A DNA stretch of 64,000 bases from Calliopsis andreniformis (Eukaryota > Arthropoda > Insecta > Hymenoptera > Andrenidae), in the NCBI RefSeq assembly GCF_051401765.1, contig NW_027480482.1, forward strand, positions 1,984,001 to 2,048,000, in the 5' to 3' direction. The notes beneath the pieces are model-generated. The model did no database searches. It saw only the letters and a program-made list of their open reading frames with translations, and was not told where the DNA came from. Shown one piece after another: positions 62,504-64,000 of the stretch (its first letter is position 1; the number at the start of each line of letters is the position of its first letter). Position numbers and translations under genes: made by a program.

Positions 62504-64000
62504 CCTCAACTCTCAATCCTCAATCCTCAGTCCTCAATCCTCAATGCTCAATCTTCAATCTTCAATACTCAATCTTCAATCCTCATACCTCAGTCCTCAA
62601 ACCTCAATTCTGAATCCTCAATACTGAACCCTCAATCCTCGGCCCTCAGTCCTCAACAATCAGTTGTCAATCCTCAATACTCAATAGAATCTCCTCAATT
62701 CACAGCTTTCACTACGCAGTACTCAATCTGCAATCTTCAAACCTCTATCCACAAACATCAATTCTCATCACTCAACCCTCAACACTCAGTCCTCAATGTT
62801 CAATACTCAATCCTCATTCCTCAATCCTCAACCGTCAACCTTCAATCCTCAATACTCAATCTTCAATCCTCAATCCTGAATCCTCAATCCTCAATCCTCA
62901 TTCTTCAATCCTCAGTACCCAATCCTCAATCTTCAATCCTCAATCCTCAATCCTCAATCCTCAATCCTCAATCCTCAATACTCAACCATCAATCCTCAAT
63001 TCTCAATACTCAATAGAGTATCCTGAATTCTCAGGATTCTATACACAATCCTCAATCCTTAACCCTGAGCCCTCATTCACAATCCTCAATCCTCAATCTT
63101 CAATCCTCAATTCTCAATCCTCAATCCTCAGCCCTCAGTCCTCAAACCTCAATCCTCAACCCTCAGCCCTCATCGTCAATCTTGAATCCTCAATCCTCAA
63201 TCCTCAATCCCCAATACTCAATCTTCAATCCTCAATACTCTTTCTTCAATCCTCAATCCTCAATCCTCAATCCTCAATCCTCAATCCTCAATCCTCATCC
63301 TCAATCCTCAATCCTCAGTCTTCAATTCTCAATACTCAATCTTCAATCCTCAATCCTCAATCCTCAATCCTCAATCCTCAATATTCAATCGTCAGTTTTC
63401 AATCCTCAATACTCAATCTTCAATACTCAATCCTCAATCCTCAATCCTCAATCCTCAATCCTCAATCCTCAATTCTCAATCCTCGATACTCAGTCCTCAG
63501 TCCTCAATCCTCAATCCTCAATCCTCAGTCCTCAAACCTCAATCCTGAATCCTCATTCCTGAATCCTCAATCTTCAGCCCTCAGTCATCAACAATCAGTT
63601 GTCAATCCTAAATCCTCAATAGAATATCCTCAATTCACAGTTTTCAATACTCAATACTCAATCTGCAATCTTCAAACCTCTATACGCAATCATCAATTCT
63701 CATCACTCAACACTCAACACTCAGTCCTCAATGCTCAATCCTCAATCCTCAATTCTCAATCTTCAATCCTCAATACTGAATCTTCAATCCTCAATCCTCA
63801 ATCCTCAATACTCAATCCTCAATCCTCAATCTTCAACACTCAGCCCTCATCGTCAATCCTCAATCCTCAATCTTCAATACTCAGTCCCCAATCCACAATC
63901 TTCAATCCACAATACTCAATCCTTAATCGTCAATCCTCAATCCTCAATCCTCATTCTTCAATCCTCAGTACCCAATCCTCAATCTTCAATCCTCAATCCT
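62504..64000 (+). repeat. HOR-C array, second block (start only)
   Basis: It contains landmarks at 62658 and 63593 and a hairpin at 63013, all 40439 bp after 22219, 23154 and 22574. The 126-codon stretch at 63182 matches those at 22743, 28193 and 34406 with single-residue differences. The window ends inside this unit. Confidence 0.85.

Larger units (their letters stand above)
74..63042. repeat. Landmark H family: inverted-repeat (hairpin) element, 43 copies
   Basis: H is a 30-nt inverted repeat: ATAGAAT, bulge AT, CCTGA, loop ATTC, then TCAGG and ATTCTAT. It gives 12 paired positions and usually a central GAATTC. It is usually followed by a shared tail ending ccctgagccctcattcac; the first of each hairpin pair in HOR-B and HOR-C lacks that tail. 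Starts: 74, 241, 3081, 4498, 8262, 10756, 11859, 11991, 13743, 15224, 15427, 17882, 18085, 20560, 20763, 22574, 25004, 25207, 28024, 31217, 31420, 34237, 36667, 36799, 38384, 39215, 39382, 41727, 42034, 42215, 44897, 48676, 52246, 53118, 54258, 55130, 55262, 56826, 57909, 58112, 60587, 60790, 63013. Weakened forms with CCTTA and one base deleted are at 241, 3081, 11991, 39382 and 55262. Loop AATC occurs at 15427, 18085, 20763, 25207, 31420, 58112 and 60790. Confidence 0.9.
681..63628 (+). repeat. Landmark L family (about 90 dispersed copies)
   Basis: L is a diverged module of about 140 bp in heptad register. It begins tcaacaatcagttgtc, continues with aatagaatatcctcaattc, then caatctgcaatcttcaaa, and ends caaccctcaacactcagtcc. 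Start of the aatcagttgt core: 681, 1503, 2118, 2894, 3381, 3912, 4987, 5295, 5985, 6761, 7145, 7676, 8752, 9060, 9750, 10170, 11378, 12571, 13269, 14246, 14750, 15848, 16485, 16904, 17408, 18505, 19163, 19582, 20086, 21169, 21827, 22219, 23154, 24026, 24530, 25634, 26292, 26690, 27256, 27669, 28604, 29476, 29980, 30743, 31847, 32505, 32903, 33469, 33882, 34817, 35689, 36193, 37400, 38078, 38860, 39829, 40876, 41407, 42662, 43438, 43836, 44367, 45387, 45695, 46385, 47161, 47559, 48090, 49166, 49474, 50164, 50842, 51240, 51660, 52868, 53252, 53672, 54880, 55842, 56352, 57435, 58532, 59190, 59609, 60113, 61210, 61868, 62266, 62658, 63593. Core variants are AATGAGTTGT (many), AATCAGCTGT (13269, 56352), AATCAATTGT (27256, 33469) and AATCAGATGT (39829). 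Positions were counted by eye. Confidence 0.9.
1..64000 (+). repeat. Heptanucleotide satellite array, (TCAATCC)n
   Basis: The entire window reads as consecutive 7-bp units with consensus TCAATCC on the + strand. Even the unusual stretches stay in heptads; the tail of landmark L, for example, splits into tcaatct, gcaatct, tcaaacc, tctatcc, acaatca, tcaattc, tcatcac, tcaaccc, tcaacac, tcagtcc. The leading TC is the most conserved part; positions 4 to 7 carry most variants. Register is broken almost only by recurring hexamers (tcatcc, tcatcg, tcgtcc, acgtcc) and by one missing base in tcattca/caatcc after the hairpin. The + strand is C/A/T-rich with little G, and CpG is confined to a few variant heptads. 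I saw no transposon, poly-A tail, tRNA or unique sequence. No species can be named from the sequence alone. Confidence 0.98.
39141..64000 (+). repeat. Super-repeat copy 2 (partial, cut by window end)
   Basis: This is a colinear second copy of the arrangement seen from position 1. It differs from copy 1 by extra mosaic sequence near 40.55-42.3 kb that has no counterpart at the same place in copy 1. It also has a 1076-bp segment missing from copy 1, an additional 2012-bp tandem duplication, losses of 231, 188 and 398 bp in the transition, one HOR-B unit fewer, and a 398-bp segment missing from copy 1. It ends inside HOR-C, so the continuation past 64000 should be more HOR-C followed by a mosaic block. 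A real tandem duplication and an assembly duplication cannot be separated by sequence alone, but these structural differences argue for two real copies. Confidence 0.82.

Noticed and set aside
1641..63562. Many + strand open reading frames of 60-229 codons (for example 6123-6716, 23292-23981, 38216-38815, 43439-44044) encoding ILNPQSS-type repeats
   Set aside because: They follow from the stop-free heptad, occur in overlapping frames, begin at chance ATGs (tcaatgttc, tcaatgctc) and end at heptad variants. No signal peptide, domain, codon bias, promoter or non-repeat sequence supports a gene, and their conservation is explained by duplication of the DNA.
1..64000. CRISPR array
   Set aside because: The repeats are directly adjacent 7-mers with no unique spacers. 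The distance between landmarks is hundreds of bases and filled with the same heptads; there are no cas genes.
1..64000. Telomeric repeat (the - strand TTGAGGA resembles plant-type TTTAGGG)
   Set aside because: Two of seven positions differ from TTTAGGG, no TTAGGG or TTTAGGG run is present, and telomeres do not show kilobase HORs. Only isolated ccctaatcc variants occur (about 25152, 31367).
1..64000. CENP-B box in the landmarks
   Set aside because: The box needs TTCG and CGGG elements. CpG is rare here and I saw no CGGG or CCCG near any L or H copy. A centromeric role is not excluded but has no support from this motif.
1..64000. Assignment to a named satellite or species
   Set aside because: I do not recognise the TCAATCC family with confidence. 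Human satellite (GGAAT), the Drosophila virilis ACAAACT family and alpha-satellite types do not match. A search of Dfam, Repbase and satellite databases would be needed.

Overview
The whole 64-kb window is satellite DNA. I find no gene, RNA gene or transposon in it. The base unit is a 7-bp tandem repeat, TCAATCC on the + strand (GGATTGA on the - strand). It runs uninterrupted from end to end, and most copies are one or two substitutions from consensus (for example tcaatct, tcaatac, tcaattc, tcagtcc, tcagccc, tcaaccc, tcaaacc, tcattct). G is scarce on the + strand. The scale, purity and multi-tier higher-order structure indicate a large eukaryotic heterochromatic block such as a pericentromeric, centromeric or sex-chromosome satellite. 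The sequence alone does not tell me the species.

Order is built from two diverged landmarks embedded in the heptad background. Landmark L (core AATCAGTTGT or AATGAGTTGT, then AATAGAATAT) occurs about 90 times. Landmark H (43 copies) is related to L but is a near-perfect 30-nt inverted repeat with 12-bp arms, a 2-nt bulge, a 4-nt loop and a central GAATTC. Distances between successive L copies act as a barcode that resolves the higher-order repeats (HORs).

Layout: HOR-A array, about 3.77 kb per unit (1-11021). Transition (11022-14383). HOR-B array, about 2.67 kb per unit (14384-21862). HOR-C array, 5450/6213 bp per unit, each containing a HOR-B-like half (22065-36625). Mosaic block without local periodicity (36626-42379). 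The order then restarts: HOR-A (42380-54523), transition (54524-57090), HOR-B (57091-62291) and the start of HOR-C (62504-64000). The window therefore holds one full copy and the first 60-65% of a second copy of a super-repeat with a period of roughly 39-40 kb.

Many units are nearly identical, so amplification and homogenisation are recent. Unequal-exchange junctions can be read directly: two deletions distinguishing the super-repeat copies resolve inside the L landmark; a 763-bp duplication in HOR-C joins two unit types out of register; a 2012-bp tandem duplication sits at the end of the second HOR-A array. All long open frames are on the + strand and follow from the heptad having no stop codon in any + frame. 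They encode only (SILNPQS)n-like peptide and are not annotated as genes.
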